Assembly: GCA_937900875.1 (NCBI GenBank)
Contig: CALCGD010000016.1
Span: forward strand, 1-59,796
DNA length: 59,796 nt
Source: an uncultured Flavobacteriales bacterium
GTDB lineage: Bacteria > Bacteroidota > Bacteroidia > UBA10329
Reading direction: 5' to 3'
This document shows positions 1 through 9,617 of the stretch, one piece after another. Each line of letters starts with the position of its first letter. Position 1 is the stretch's first letter. The notes beneath the pieces are model-generated. The model was not told the DNA's origin and made no database searches. It saw only the letters and a list, made by a program, of their open reading frames with translations. Both the position numbers and the translations under genes were made by a program.

Positions 1-1031
1 TTGACGCAACATTGGCGCTTCTTGAAGAAGTGATGATGAAGCCAAAATTCACCGAAGATGAGTACAATCGTTTGAAATTTTCTCAGCTTGAGTCTATTGC
101 AAACCAAGTAAACGAACCAACCACATTGGCAAACAATCAGTTTGACAAAGTTCTTTACGGAGAAGGTCATATCATGGCTATTCCTTCTGCTGGAACCGAA
201 GCAACGCTTGGCGGAGTTACTCTTACCGATGTTCAGGAATTTTATGAGGCGAATTTCGCTCCAAACATCTCCAACCTTGTAGTTGTAGGAGATATTGAAA
301 AAGATGCCATTCTCAGTAAACTAGCTTTCCTTCAATCTTGGGAAAAGAAAGAAGTTACTTACCCAACCGAGCCTGCTACACCAGCGGCTGGAGCAACCAA
401 AATCTACTTGGTAGACAAACCAGATGCAGCACAAAGCGAAGTGAGACTTGGATACCTTTCTATGCCATTTGATGCCACTGGAGATTATTACAAGGCTAAG
501 CTGATGAACTTCAACCTTGGTGGAAACTTCAATAGCCGAATCAATCAAGATCTTAGAGAAAACAAGGGTTGGACCTATGGTACCTACACATATTTCAGCG
601 GAAGCGAGCACGTAGGAGCGTTTGCTGCTGTTGGCGGATTTAAGCGTGAAGCCACTGATAGTGCTGTTGCAGCATATATCGATCACCTAAAGAATTTCTC
701 AGAAAATGGAATTACAGATGACGAATTAACGTTCTTGAAAAGTTCAATCGGACAGAAGGATGCGTTGAAGTACGAAGCTGGATACCAAAAAACAGGTTTC
801 CTAAACACCATTCTTCGTTTCGGGTTAGATGCTAATTACACTGACAAGCAGAACGAGATTCTTAAGAATTTGACCAAAGAAGAAGTCAATGCATTGGCTT
901 TCAAATACGTTGATGCCGAGAATATGGCCATTGTAGTTGTGGGCGATAAAAAGACCATCTATGAAGGACTAAGCAAATTGCCTTACGAGATTGAGGTTGT
1001 TAACCTTAGTGTTGATGTAGCGACAGACTAA
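1..1031 (+). CDS. M16 family (insulinase-like) peptidase, C-terminal part, 5' end outside window
   Basis: The frame is open from base 3 to the stop at 1029-1031, so the gene enters from the left and only its last ~342 residues are visible. The sequence has the M16 pattern: a GYLSMPF-like strand region followed by LRENKGWTYGTYTYF, the family's conserved Arg/Gly/Tyr substrate-binding segment of the second half-domain. The zinc-binding HxxEH motif is not in the visible part; it should lie upstream, or in a partner protein as in two-subunit M16 systems. M16 enzymes of Bacteroidota are usually secreted or periplasmic, but the signal region cannot be seen here. The gene is followed by a hairpin terminator at 1055-1090 and converges on tadA. 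Family assignment is secure; the catalytic or non-catalytic subtype is not. Confidence 0.85.
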   Translation, partial: DATLALLEEVMMKPKFTEDEYNRLKFSQLESIANQVNEPTTLANNQFDKVLYGEGHIMAIPSAGTEATLGGVTLTDVQEFYEANFAPNISNLVVVGDIEKDAILSKLAFLQSWEKKEVTYPTEPATPAAGATKIYLVDKPDAAQSEVRLGYLSMPFDATGDYYKAKLMNFNLGGNFNSRINQDLRENKGWTYGTYTYFSGSEHVGAFAAVGGFKREATDSAVAAYIDHLKNFSENGITDDELTFLKSSIGQKDALKYEAGYQKTGFLNTILRFGLDANYTDKQNEILKNLTKEEVNALAFKYVDAENMAIVVVGDKKTIYEGLSKLPYEIEVVNLSVDVATD

Positions 1032-1054
1032 AAACGTTGAAGTAAATTATTGAG

Positions 1055-1090
1055 AAAGCCGTTTGGGAAACCGAGCGGCTTTTTTTATTT
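1055..1090 (+). terminator. Rho-independent terminator of the M16 gene
   Basis: AAAGCCG at 1055-1061 pairs with CGGCTTT at 1076-1082 across a 14-nt loop and is followed by a T-rich run to 1090. It overlaps the stop codon of the convergent tadA gene. Confidence 0.8.
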
Positions 1091-1531
1091 GCGTTTTTTC
1101 TGAAAAAACAGTCTGAGCAGATCTGCACAATCATCCGCCATTATGCCATTCTTCACCTTTGTTTTCGGGTGAAGCAGATTTCCGATTGTGGAGAAACCCC
1201 GCTTTTCATCGCTGGCGCCATAAACCACCGCATCTACCTGACTCCAGAATAAAGCTCCTGCACACATTACGCAGGGCTCAAGCGTCACGTAAACAGTACA
1301 CCCCTTCAGGTATTTACCACCTACATAATCAGCAGCCGAGGTAATAGCTTGCATTTCTGCATGCGCGGTCACATCATTCAACATTTCCGTAAGATTATGA
1401 GCACGAGCAATAATCCGTTGTTTGGCTACAACTACAACACCAACTGGCACTTCATCTTTATCAAATGCTTTTTGCGCCTCTTTCAAGGCTTCCTTCATAA
1501 AATGCTCGTCAGAAAACACACTTAACTCCAT
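1085..1531 (-). CDS. tadA: tRNA-specific adenosine deaminase TadA
   Basis: This 148-residue cytidine/deoxycytidylate-deaminase-fold protein should convert adenosine 34 of tRNA-Arg(ACG) to inosine in the cytosol. The zinc/catalytic motifs are visible: HAEMQA (His ligand and catalytic Glu) and PCVMCAGA (two Cys ligands). The chain length fits bacterial TadA. I place the start at the ATG at 1531 (MELSVFSDE). An upstream extension to 1558 would add MLTAYYFYL, which is unlike TadA N-termini. The gene converges on the M16 peptidase gene and its stop sits in that gene's terminator T-run. It stands alone, with aspS diverging 203 bases away. Confidence 0.93.
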   Translation of the reverse strand: MELSVFSDEHFMKEALKEAQKAFDKDEVPVGVVVVAKQRIIARAHNLTEMLNDVTAHAEMQAITSAADYVGGKYLKGCTVYVTLEPCVMCAGALFWSQVDAVVYGASDEKRGFSTIGNLLHPKTKVKNGIMADDCADLLRLFFQKKRK

Positions 1532-1705
1532 GAGGTAAAAATAGTAAGCCGTGAGCAATTGTCTTTGCGACTGAGGAACGAGATTGGCAATAGCTCCAAT
1601 AGATTAATTCCCTTAGACAAACTCTGGGTAGGTTCTCATTCTGCCCTCTTAATCGTGATACCTGTTTTATCGTTTTTCCTTTTCTCTTTTTTCCCTTTAA
1701 CCCAT

Positions 1706-1713
1706 TACCTTTG
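1706..1713 (+). promoter_or_regulatory. Bacteroidota -7 promoter box for aspS
   Basis: TACCTTTG matches the TAnnTTTG -7 consensus exactly. It lies 21 nt before the ATG at 1735. No clear TTG -33 element is present. Confidence 0.6.
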
Positions 1714-1734
1714 CGCCCTCAAAATCAAGCACAA

Positions 1735-3492
1735 ATGCATCGTTCACACACTTGCGGAGAATTAAGATCAGAACACATTGGTTCTGAAGTAACATTAAGC
1801 GGTTGGGTCCAAAAAGGGCGCGACTTAGGCGGAATGACCTTCATTGACCTTCGCGATAGATATGGCATTACACAGTTGGCATTTAACCTTGATGTGAACA
1901 AAGAGCTTTGCATGCAAGCACGTGCTTTGGGGCGCGAATTCGTTATCAAAGTAAAAGGCAATGTTGCTGAGCGCGAAAGCAAGAACAGCAAAATGGCAAC
2001 AGGCGATGTGGAGATTATCGTTAGCTCGCTCGAAGTATTGAACGCTGCCAAAACACCTCCTTTCACCATTGAAAACGATACCGATGGTGGCGAGGAAATA
2101 AGAATGAAATACCGCTATTTAGATTTGCGCAGACAGAAAATGCGCGCCAACATGGAGTTGCGTCACCGTCTTTCTATCGAAACCAGAAAGTTTATGGATG
2201 AGCAAGGGTTCCTAGAAGTGGAAACACCTTACCTCATCAAAAGTACGCCAGAAGGAGCACGAGATTTTGTTGTGCCATCGCGCATGAATGCAGGGCAGTT
2301 TTACGCCTTGCCGCAAAGTCCGCAAACCTTCAAGCAATTGCTCATGGTTTCTGGGTTTGATAAGTATTACCAAATCGTGCGTTGCTTTAGAGATGAAGAT
2401 TTAAGAGCAGATAGACAGCCAGAATTCACGCAATTGGATTGCGAAATGGCGTTTGTAGAGCAGGAGGATATTCTGAATGTGTTTGAGAAGCTAACGCGTC
2501 ACCTTTTCAAAACCGTTAAAAATGTTGAGTTAAAAGAATTCCCACGGATGGAATATGCCGATGCGATGAAACTTTACGGTTCAGACAAGCCCGATATCCG
2601 TTTTGAAATGCAATTCGTAGAACTGAACCATGTGGTTCAAGGCCAGGGGTTTGGAGTGTTTGACAATGCCGAATTAGTGGTTGGCATCAATGTAAAAGGC
2701 GGAAACGAATTCACCAGAAAGCAGATTGACGGTTTTACAGATTTCGTAAAGCGTCCGCAGATTGGGGCCACAGGGTTAATCTATTGTCGCCACAATGAAG
2801 ACGGAACCTTCAAAAGTTCGGTAGATAAATTCTTTGCTGAGGATAAACTGGAAGGTTGGAGCAAAGCCTTCGGTTCCGAAGCCAACGACCTCATGTTTGT
2901 AATGGCTGGAACAGAAGAAAAAGTGCGCAAGCAACTTTCAGAGCTTCGCCTGCATATTGCAGAACTGCAAGGCTTGATGAATCCGGAGCAGTTTGCTCCG
3001 CTTTGGGTTGTTAATTTCCCGCTGTTGGAATGGGATGAAGACACCAACCGTTTCCACGCTATGCACCACCCTTTTACTTCGGCAAAGCCAGAAGATTTAC
3101 ACTTAATGGACAAGGAGCCCGGAAAGGTGAGAGCTAATGCGTACGACCTTGTTATTAATGGAACCGAATTGGGTGGTGGTTCAATTAGAATTCACGATAA
3201 AGGGCAGCAAAAACGCATGTTCGACTTGCTTGGGTTTACCGAAGAAGAAGCTAAAAACCAGTTTGGATTCTTGATGGATGCCTTTGAGTTTGGAGCACCT
3301 CCACACGGTGGTATTGCGTTTGGGTTTGATAGACTATCTGCCATTTTCGGTGGTCAAAAAGACATCAGAGACTTTATCGCGTTCCCAAAAAATAATTCTG
3401 GAAGAGATATGATGATAGACTCTCCATCAATCATTGATAAGGCTCAGCTAGATGAGTTGAACATCAAGGTTTTAGCCAAAGAAAAGGCCTAA
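1735..3492 (+). CDS. aspS: aspartate--tRNA ligase
   Basis: Class II aminoacyl-tRNA synthetase charging tRNA-Asp (or Asp/Asn), 585 residues, the normal bacterial length. An OB-fold anticodon-binding domain fills about residues 1-110 ([19 protein letters not shown]). The class II core follows with motif 2 around [18 protein letters not shown], the bacterial GAD insertion (about 280-410), and motif 3 as GIAFGFDRL near the end. An upstream in-frame TTG at 1711 overlaps the -7 box, so the ATG at 1735 ([11 protein letters not shown], the family's usual N-terminus) is the start. A weak hairpin (CCTAA/TTAGG, 3488-3500) covers the stop. Confidence 0.97.
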   Translation: MHRSHTCGELRSEHIGSEVTLSGWVQKGRDLGGMTFIDLRDRYGITQLAFNLDVNKELCMQARALGREFVIKVKGNVAERESKNSKMATGDVEIIVSSLEVLNAAKTPPFTIENDTDGGEEIRMKYRYLDLRRQKMRANMELRHRLSIETRKFMDEQGFLEVETPYLIKSTPEGARDFVVPSRMNAGQFYALPQSPQTFKQLLMVSGFDKYYQIVRCFRDEDLRADRQPEFTQLDCEMAFVEQEDILNVFEKLTRHLFKTVKNVELKEFPRMEYADAMKLYGSDKPDIRFEMQFVELNHVVQGQGFGVFDNAELVVGINVKGGNEFTRKQIDGFTDFVKRPQIGATGLIYCRHNEDGTFKSSVDKFFAEDKLEGWSKAFGSEANDLMFVMAGTEEKVRKQLSELRLHIAELQGLMNPEQFAPLWVVNFPLLEWDEDTNRFHAMHHPFTSAKPEDLHLMDKEPGKVRANAYDLVINGTELGGGSIRIHDKGQQKRMFDLLGFTEEEAKNQFGFLMDAFEFGAPPHGGIAFGFDRLSAIFGGQKDIRDFIAFPKNNSGRDMMIDSPSIIDKAQLDELNIKVLAKEKA

Positions 3493-3513
3493 CTATTAGG
3501 TGATTTTAAGACT

Positions 3514-3521
3514 TATATTTG
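3514..3521 (+). promoter_or_regulatory. -7 promoter box 4 nt before the wza start codon
   Basis: TATATTTG is a perfect TAnnTTTG box and ends only 4 nt (CGCC) before the ATG at 3526. The transcript would begin at or next to the start codon, so the mRNA may be leaderless. Confidence 0.6.
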
Positions 3522-3525
3522 CGCC

Positions 3526-4287
3526 ATGAAATTTCGCCCAGCAATTCTGCTGACTTTGCTTGTCTCAGTTCTTTTTCTTTCTCAGTCTTGTATGACTAGA
3601 AAGGATATTTCTTACTTCCAAGACATTTCGGATACGTTAAGCGTGCAAAAAATTACTCGTGACTTTGAAGCGATTATTCAAGGAGGCGATATTCTATCAA
3701 TTCACGTAACGAGTTTGAGCAAAGAAGCAAGTAGCTTCTTTAATGTAGTAGGAGAAACCACCGACCAACAAGTGGCAAATACCTACCTGGTAAATGCTGC
3801 CGGCAATATTGAAATGCCATTGATAGGTACCGTTCAGGTTTCGGGAAAAAGCACACAAGAGGCCAAGCTAGCTGTTAAAACAAAGCTTGAGCAGTACTTG
3901 GTTGACCCGACCGTCAACCTAAGAATTAGAAATTTTAAGGTTACAGTGTTGGGAGAGGTAAAAACACCAGGCGTTTACACCATTCCAAACGAAAAAATAA
4001 CACTTGTAGAGGCCATTGGATTGGCTGGAGACCTTACAATTTTCGGAAAACGAATTGATGTTTTGGTAATAAGAGAAGAAAATGGAGAACGCAAATTTTT
4101 TAAAATTGACTTAAGGTCAAAAGCGTTCTTTGAATCTGACTTTTACTACCTACATAGTAATGATATTGTGTATGTAGAACCAGGCAAGGGGAAAATAGCT
4201 TCGGCCGATGCTTGGTATAGAATAATCCCGATGGTGTTGAGCGGACTTACCGTAATCGGACTATTCATTTCTCGAATTAACTTCTAG
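3526..4287 (+). CDS. polysaccharide export outer-membrane lipoprotein, Wza family
   Basis: The 253-residue protein begins with a lipoprotein signal peptide: basic n-region, hydrophobic stretch and a lipobox ending LSQSC, with lipidated Cys at residue 22. A polysaccharide export (Poly_export) domain follows (about 50-135, IQGGDILSIHVTSLS), then an SLBB domain (about 140-225, VTVLGEVKTPGVYTIP). A C-terminal hydrophobic helix (MVLSGLTVIGLFI) resembles the helix by which Wza spans the outer membrane. It should form the export channel for the polysaccharide made by the minus-strand cluster. Only one base separates its stop from the wzc-like start, so the two are co-transcribed. The chain is shorter than E. 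coli Wza (~380 residues), as is usual in Bacteroidota. Confidence 0.9.
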   Translation: MKFRPAILLTLLVSVLFLSQSCMTRKDISYFQDISDTLSVQKITRDFEAIIQGGDILSIHVTSLSKEASSFFNVVGETTDQQVANTYLVNAAGNIEMPLIGTVQVSGKSTQEAKLAVKTKLEQYLVDPTVNLRIRNFKVTVLGEVKTPGVYTIPNEKITLVEAIGLAGDLTIFGKRIDVLVIREENGERKFFKIDLRSKAFFESDFYYLHSNDIVYVEPGKGKIASADAWYRIIPMVLSGLTVIGLFISRINF

Positions 4288-4288
4288 G

Positions 4289-6697
4289 ATGACTGAAAAT
4301 AAGGACCACCGAGATTCCAATGCGGATGAGATTGATGTTTTAAAAATTGGCATCCTTCTTCTGGAAAATTGGTACTTCTTTGCCGCATCAATTATTCTTT
4401 GCCTGACCATTAGTTACGCATATACTTGGTATGTGCATCCGGTGTACGAAATGACCACAACCGTTTTGGTAGAAGATGATGGAAACGACATCTCACAAGG
4501 CATTTTAGATGAGGTTGGGGTTATTGGAAAAAAGAGAAACATTGAGAATGAAATTGCCATTCTTAATTCTCGAAGCTTGGTAGAAAAAGCAATGACCCAG
4601 CTTGACATCAACGTCAGTCATCTTGTCCATTTAGGACCACGGCAAAGGGTTTTGTACCAGAACACGCCAATTAAACTAGAATACGCGCTTACCAACCCAA
4701 CCCAAAAAGCATTTGCATTTCATGTTACATTGAATGAAAATGGGAAAACAGCGATTGTTGAATATGATTTTGAGGACGAATCGTACGAGCAAACCATTGA
4801 ACTTAGTCAGCCCTTTGAAAACAAACTGGGTACGTTTAATCTTGTGCCTACAGGCGTCTTTGATGAGTATGTAAATGCTGATGATCCGATTAGCTTAGAA
4901 TATACCCTTATCTATCAAAGCAACGAGCAATTAACCACCAACTATTTGATGCAACTAATAGTTGGAGAAGCAAGAGAAAAGGCAAGTATTTTAAGGCTAA
5001 CACTTAGAGATGAAAGCGGTCAGCGCGGGGTTGACGTGCTTAATGCATTATTGAATGTCTACATCCAAAACAACATTGAGAAAAAGAATCAATTGGCTTC
5101 GAACTCTTTGAAGTTTATTGATAATCAATTGAGCTTAATAACTACCGACCTCAGTTCGTTGGAATCTGAGATTAAGGCATTTAAAACCAAGCATGGCGTA
5201 TCTGACGTAAGTGCCGAAGCTAATTTCTTTCTAACCCAAGTAGGCACACTTGACCAAACTATTTCAGAACTGGATGTTAAGTTAAGTATCATCAATTATT
5301 TGGAGGAGTACGTGGCCAACGATAGAGATTTGAAAAATGCTTCTCCTTCGAGCCTTGGGATAGAGGACCCGCTGTTGCAGCAACTTATCGTGACGTTAAG
5401 TCAGCTTGCATCAGAGAGAGAAAGCATGCTTCGTTTTACCAAGCAAGACAACCCATTAATTACTTCGATTGATGCAAAAATTGAGGATGCCAAGCAATCT
5501 CTTACCAATAACATGGCTAGTATCCGAAATGGACTAGAGGCTTCAAAAAGGGAGGTTAAAGATCAGCTTGATTTGGTGGAAAAAAAGGTGAAAACCTTGC
5601 CCAAGGCTGAATACGAATTACTCGCACTACAACGTCAGTACACAATTAAGGAGAGTTTGTATTTGCTGCTTCTAGAGAAGAAATCGGAAAACTCCATTAT
5701 GCTTGCTTCTACGGTTTCGGACAATATGATTATTGACCGAGCACGGGCATCTGAAGAACCAGTGAAACCGAAGAAAAGCAAGATTTATCTGATGGGACTT
5801 GCTGTTGGCTTGGCCATTCCATCACTCTATATTTTATTAATTCTGTTTTTCGATAACCGAATTAAAGGAACAGACGATTTAAATAAAGCAACCAATATTC
5901 CTTTTCTTGGAATCATTCCTCACTATGACAGTTCTGACTATCTAGTAGTTCAGGATAAATCGAATTCGGCCATTGGCGAAGCATTTAGATCAGTTAGAAC
6001 CAACCTTTCGTTTGTTATTAGGCGAGAGACGTTGCCCGAAGGTGTATCTCCAAAAGTGGTGCAACTAACTTCTGCCGTTGGTTCTGAAGGAAAATCGTTC
6101 AGCTCAATAAACCTTGGTGCTTCCTTAGGGTTGGGGGGTGCGAAAACCATTGTTGTTGGTTTAGACCTCAGAAAGCCTAGACTAGCCGACTACTTTGCCA
6201 TTCCAAATGATGTAGGGTCTAGCTCCGTCTTAGCAGGAATTAATACGCTGGATGAAGCTATTCGTGGAACAGAAAGCCCTGGGCTAGATGTTCTTGTTGG
6301 TGGCCCAATTCCGCCAAACCCATCGGAACTCCTAATGAGTCAGTCGTTACCCAACATGCTAAAAGAACTTACTGATCGGTACGACTATGTTGTTTTGGAT
6401 ACGCCACCAATTGGTTTGGTAACAGACAGCCTCATTATTTCAGAACATGCCGCCACTACCATTTATGTGGTTCGTCAGAATGTTACAAATGCTTCTAGCC
6501 TCGGTTATGTAAATGACCTTTACAATGGCGGCAAAATTAAAAGCCTATCCATTCTCTTTAATGATGTGAAAATGTCTCGTTTAGGAAGCAATTATGGATA
6601 TGGCTATGGCTATGGTTACGGGGGTGGATACTACTCAGAGCCAGAGGATTCTGGGTCATTACTGAATAAAGTGAGAAGATTTTTTGGCAGGTATTAA
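4289..6697 (+). CDS. Wzc-like polysaccharide co-polymerase with C-terminal tyrosine autokinase
   Basis: An 802-residue inner-membrane protein. A Wzz-type domain with a first TM near residues 28-50 is followed by a long periplasmic, coiled-coil-rich region (about 250-440) and a second TM near 500-520 with the PKKSKIYLMG preamble. A BY-kinase domain occupies about 570-780: Walker A AVGSEGKSFSS, Walker A' VVGLDLRKPRL (the first Asp of the usual DxDxR is Gly), and Walker B YVVLDTPP. The C-terminus carries a tyrosine cluster of five Tyr-Gly units plus YY, the expected autophosphorylation tail. It would control chain length and couple Wzy polymerization to Wza export. No cognate Wzb-type phosphatase gene is visible in the window. 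Confidence 0.92.
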   Translation: MTENKDHRDSNADEIDVLKIGILLLENWYFFAASIILCLTISYAYTWYVHPVYEMTTTVLVEDDGNDISQGILDEVGVIGKKRNIENEIAILNSRSLVEKAMTQLDINVSHLVHLGPRQRVLYQNTPIKLEYALTNPTQKAFAFHVTLNENGKTAIVEYDFEDESYEQTIELSQPFENKLGTFNLVPTGVFDEYVNADDPISLEYTLIYQSNEQLTTNYLMQLIVGEAREKASILRLTLRDESGQRGVDVLNALLNVYIQNNIEKKNQLASNSLKFIDNQLSLITTDLSSLESEIKAFKTKHGVSDVSAEANFFLTQVGTLDQTISELDVKLSIINYLEEYVANDRDLKNASPSSLGIEDPLLQQLIVTLSQLASERESMLRFTKQDNPLITSIDAKIEDAKQSLTNNMASIRNGLEASKREVKDQLDLVEKKVKTLPKAEYELLALQRQYTIKESLYLLLLEKKSENSIMLASTVSDNMIIDRARASEEPVKPKKSKIYLMGLAVGLAIPSLYILLILFFDNRIKGTDDLNKATNIPFLGIIPHYDSSDYLVVQDKSNSAIGEAFRSVRTNLSFVIRRETLPEGVSPKVVQLTSAVGSEGKSFSSINLGASLGLGGAKTIVVGLDLRKPRLADYFAIPNDVGSSSVLAGINTLDEAIRGTESPGLDVLVGGPIPPNPSELLMSQSLPNMLKELTDRYDYVVLDTPPIGLVTDSLIISEHAATTIYVVRQNVTNASSLGYVNDLYNGGKIKSLSILFNDVKMSRLGSNYGYGYGYGYGGGYYSEPEDSGSLLNKVRRFFGRY
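6593..6622 (+). repeat. in-frame TATGGN hexamer tandem repeat coding the Tyr-Gly tail of Wzc
   Basis: Five consecutive codon pairs encode Tyr-Gly: TATGGA, TATGGC, TATGGC, TATGGT, TACGGG. A six-base repeat can expand or contract without a frameshift, which would change the number of phosphorylatable tyrosines. Confidence 0.75.
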
Positions 6698-6717
6698 ATA
6701 GTACCTGTATTTATTGG
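6688..6717 (+). terminator. possible weak terminator of the wza-wzc unit
   Basis: CAGGTA (6688-6693) pairs with TACCTG (6702-6707) around the wzc stop codon and is followed by an A/T-rich TATTTATT. The stem is only 6 bp and the U-run is poor. Confidence 0.35.
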
Positions 6718-6736
6718 ATAAAAAGAGACAGTACGG

Positions 6737-8401
6737 TTAATAACCGATAGTCAATCCAAGAGATAAGTGATGCGGCCCACTAGCTCCATAAGCAGCAGGC
6801 AAAAACGTATAAGCACCGCTTCCAGTCTCCTTTAAAAACTGGTAACCAACAGCTACGTTTACATCTTGTGCAACGGAATAAGAGACCCTCAATCTAGCGT
6901 CATACCTTCTTACTGTTTCGGTATTAATAAACGGTAAACCGGTTCCGTCCTTGCCCTCATTATAGGCATAATCAGTCCCTTTTCTAACGAGGCCAAAAGA
7001 AGTTCGCACGTGTAGTCTAGAAATTGGTTTGTAAACTAGAGACACAAAAAACTCTTCAGCATTATCGCCTAAATAATGTCCTATTCCGTAAGAATTAGAC
7101 GCAAATGTGGTAGTAGACACAAAATGCTTGTATGCCATTGGATTGGTTCGTGTATACTCTAGTATTAGGCTCAGATTTACATTACCGGGAGCCGTGAATC
7201 TAGCACCAACTTTATAACTCATATGATTGCGCGAATTATTCTTATCCGTAGCGGTAGAAAGCCTTACTTCATCTACAAAAAAGCTAAAATAGAGTTGTAG
7301 ATACTTGATGTTTCGAGACATCAAATTGAGGAACATTTGTGAGTTCTGTCCTCCAAAATTACTGTTGCTACTAGTGCTGTTAAGGGTATGATCTACCGAT
7401 TTATAGAATAGGAACGGAATTAAGTAAACAGGATTAAACCTATCTGAGTAAATGACGCTATTGCCAGCAGAAAAGTACAAGCCCTTCACTGGACGAATGG
7501 TAAACATGTTGGCAGCCATGTATTTAGATCGCATTATTTCTCGGTAACCTCCGCCAGAATTATAACTAGCAGCAGAATCAACTTCATCAGAAATTAGCCA
7601 GGCATGGATGTAGTGAAACGAAAACCAATCCAATGGATTCAAGTCCAATTTTATCATTGGAAATGAAGGGGTTCTACCTGAAATAATATTTGAACCATTA
7701 TAATTACTTCCCCACTGTATGTGGTCTTTTACTAATGAAAGAGACGCCCATTTTACACTGGCCGATATTCCCGCACGCATTTCACTGTAATCAAGTCCTG
7801 TTTTGTAATTGACTCCCATTCTTTGGGTAAGAAAGGTCTCGTCACTCATTACTTCGGTATCCGAATTATCTCGTATCTCGGCATAAAAAGAGAAATACTT
7901 AGAAATGTTACCATACATTCTGGCGCCCAATGAATATTGGTAATTGAACTCTGAGCCAGAAAGAACCCCCTCACCACCAAATATTGGGTTAACTGTAAGG
8001 TTGAAAAGTGAGTCTTTGTAATGAACTAAATCGTACCTCTTTTCTCGTTTTCTAAGAGGAAAAACATCGCCACGTTTTAATCCCTTTCCTAAAAAATCAA
8101 ATCCGTAATAGCTTGGAGATTCTTTGATGAAGTCTTGTAAATAGAACTTAAGTTCCTTTTGCTGACGCGAATTAAGCGACTCTGATTTTTCTTCAGCTTC
8201 GTGTAAATAACTGTAAATCTGCAATCGAGAAAGTGGCAGAACTACGTTATTCAACTGTATTGCTTTTAAAGAAGACAATTCTTCTAAAAACTCGTAAACC
8301 CTATCGTTAGAAACGTGATAAGGAACGTTTTGGGCAAATGCCGTCAGCGCTATGCAAACCCCGAATAGCAGACTCAACAGCGCCTTGGTAACTCTCTGCA
8401 T
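6737..8401 (-). CDS. Wzi-like capsule assembly outer-membrane beta-barrel protein
   Basis: A protein of about 554 residues. A signal peptide (MQRVTKALLSLLFGVCIAL...AFAQ) is followed by a short helical segment (about 20-100) and a long region rich in alternating aromatic strands, ending in the C-terminal GLTIGY typical of outer-membrane barrels. The segment HIQWGSNYNGSNIISG then RTPSFPMIKLDL matches the signature region of the capsule-assembly Wzi family. Wzi helps attach or organize exported capsule at the cell surface. I start it at the ATG at 8401; an in-frame GTG at 8422 would add seven residues (MKKDNQL) and is equally possible. It converges on wzc and is separated from the upstream epimerase gene by ~75 bases. 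Confidence 0.8.
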   Translation of the reverse strand: MQRVTKALLSLLFGVCIALTAFAQNVPYHVSNDRVYEFLEELSSLKAIQLNNVVLPLSRLQIYSYLHEAEEKSESLNSRQQKELKFYLQDFIKESPSYYGFDFLGKGLKRGDVFPLRKREKRYDLVHYKDSLFNLTVNPIFGGEGVLSGSEFNYQYSLGARMYGNISKYFSFYAEIRDNSDTEVMSDETFLTQRMGVNYKTGLDYSEMRAGISASVKWASLSLVKDHIQWGSNYNGSNIISGRTPSFPMIKLDLNPLDWFSFHYIHAWLISDEVDSAASYNSGGGYREIMRSKYMAANMFTIRPVKGLYFSAGNSVIYSDRFNPVYLIPFLFYKSVDHTLNSTSSNSNFGGQNSQMFLNLMSRNIKYLQLYFSFFVDEVRLSTATDKNNSRNHMSYKVGARFTAPGNVNLSLILEYTRTNPMAYKHFVSTTTFASNSYGIGHYLGDNAEEFFVSLVYKPISRLHVRTSFGLVRKGTDYAYNEGKDGTGLPFINTETVRRYDARLRVSYSVAQDVNVAVGYQFLKETGSGAYTFLPAAYGASGPHHLSLGLTIGY

Positions 8402-8477
8402 AAGTTGATTGTCTTTTTTCACGAGGGGGTGTATTGTATGACTGTCTTATCCGTTAAGCTCAGATAAGTTTCTCTAA

Positions 8478-9572
8478 TTATACTGAATACTTGGCACAAA
8501 GAATTTCAGCTATTCTATCGGAAGTATTACCATCCCAAAGCGCTGGAATTTCGCCCTTTTTCCACTGTCCTTGCAGCATTTTCTCAATCCATTGCCCAAC
8601 GTTGGCAGGATTTGCTCCAATTAATTCGTTCGTTCCTACTGTAACAGTTTCTGGTCTTTCGGTAGAATCACGCAATGTGATGCAAGGAATTCCAAGCACT
8701 GTAGTTTCTTCCGTAATTCCACCCGAATCAGTTACAACTCCTGCAGAATTCTTTATCATATAGATGAACTCAAGATAGCTTAAAGGACCTGTCATAATTA
8801 ATCTCGAATCAGAGAAGTTTGCTTTTTCCAACACTTTTGCTGTACGAGGATGGACAGGGAAAATGATTGGGTAATCTCCAGCACTGGCTAGAATATTTTG
8901 GACCAATGAAACAAGCTCATTCTCCTTGTCTACATTAGAGGGGCGGTGCAAAGTCAGAACCAAATAACCCTTAGACTTTAGATTGTTTTCTGCATACAGG
9001 TCTGGCTCAATCAAATGGTCTAACCGATGATAAAGTGTATCAATCATGGTGTTACCCACAAAATGAATATTCTCTTTCGAATGACCTTCTTTCTGTAAAA
9101 TCTCTCCAGCCAAGGTGGTTGTGGTAAAAAACAAATCGCTTATAGAATCGGTTACCATCCGGTTAATTTCTTCAGGCATAGTTCTATCGCCTGACCTAAT
9201 ACCAGCTTCAACATGGGCTACATCAATACACAGCTTTTTGGCAGTAACACTGCAGGCCATGGTAGAAGTTACATCTCCAACTACAAGCACAATGTCTGGT
9301 CTATTTGCTATTAACTCAGCCTCGAAACCAACCATAATGGCGGCTGTTTGTTCGGCTTGAGTGCCACCTCCTGCTTCTAAATTCACATCTGGTTCTGGGA
9401 TTTCTAATTGCTCAAAAAAATCTCCACTCATCTTTTTATCGTAGTGCTGACCGGTATGAACTAGTCGTCCAATAATGTCCTTTCCTTCGCTCCTTTTTTT
9501 TCTAATAGCCCGAATGATGGGGGCAATTTTCATGAAATTAGGTCGAGCTCCAGCTACGATAGTAATTTTCAT
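8478..9572 (-). CDS. UDP-N-acetylglucosamine 2-epimerase family (WecB/WbpI-like)
   Basis: The 364-residue protein opens with MKITIVAGARPNFMKIAP, the hallmark of non-hydrolysing UDP-GlcNAc 2-epimerases. It carries the conserved HVEAGIRSGDRTMPEE segment and SGGITEET near residues 280-290. The enzyme epimerizes C2 of a UDP-GlcNAc-type sugar to the manno form in the cytosol. It lies last in a run with WbpB-, WbpD- and WbpE-like genes, so the physiological substrate is more likely a UDP-2,3-diacetamido sugar (WbpI role) than UDP-GlcNAc itself (WecB role). Sequence alone does not decide between the two. The upstream aminotransferase gene ends 45 bases before its start, so co-transcription is likely. 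Confidence 0.85.
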   Translation of the reverse strand: MKITIVAGARPNFMKIAPIIRAIRKKRSEGKDIIGRLVHTGQHYDKKMSGDFFEQLEIPEPDVNLEAGGGTQAEQTAAIMVGFEAELIANRPDIVLVVGDVTSTMACSVTAKKLCIDVAHVEAGIRSGDRTMPEEINRMVTDSISDLFFTTTTLAGEILQKEGHSKENIHFVGNTMIDTLYHRLDHLIEPDLYAENNLKSKGYLVLTLHRPSNVDKENELVSLVQNILASAGDYPIIFPVHPRTAKVLEKANFSDSRLIMTGPLSYLEFIYMIKNSAGVVTDSGGITEETTVLGIPCITLRDSTERPETVTVGTNELIGANPANVGQWIEKMLQGQWKKGEIPALWDGNTSDRIAEILCAKYSV

Positions 9573-9617
9573 TTTTTATCCGTCAATTAGAATTTGCTTT
9601 ACCTGTTGGTTCATTTA

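Noticed and set aside
6713-6745. CGGTT/AACCG hairpin at the wzi stop as a terminator
   Set aside because: The stem is five pairs and the following U-run is broken, so I did not list it as a feature.
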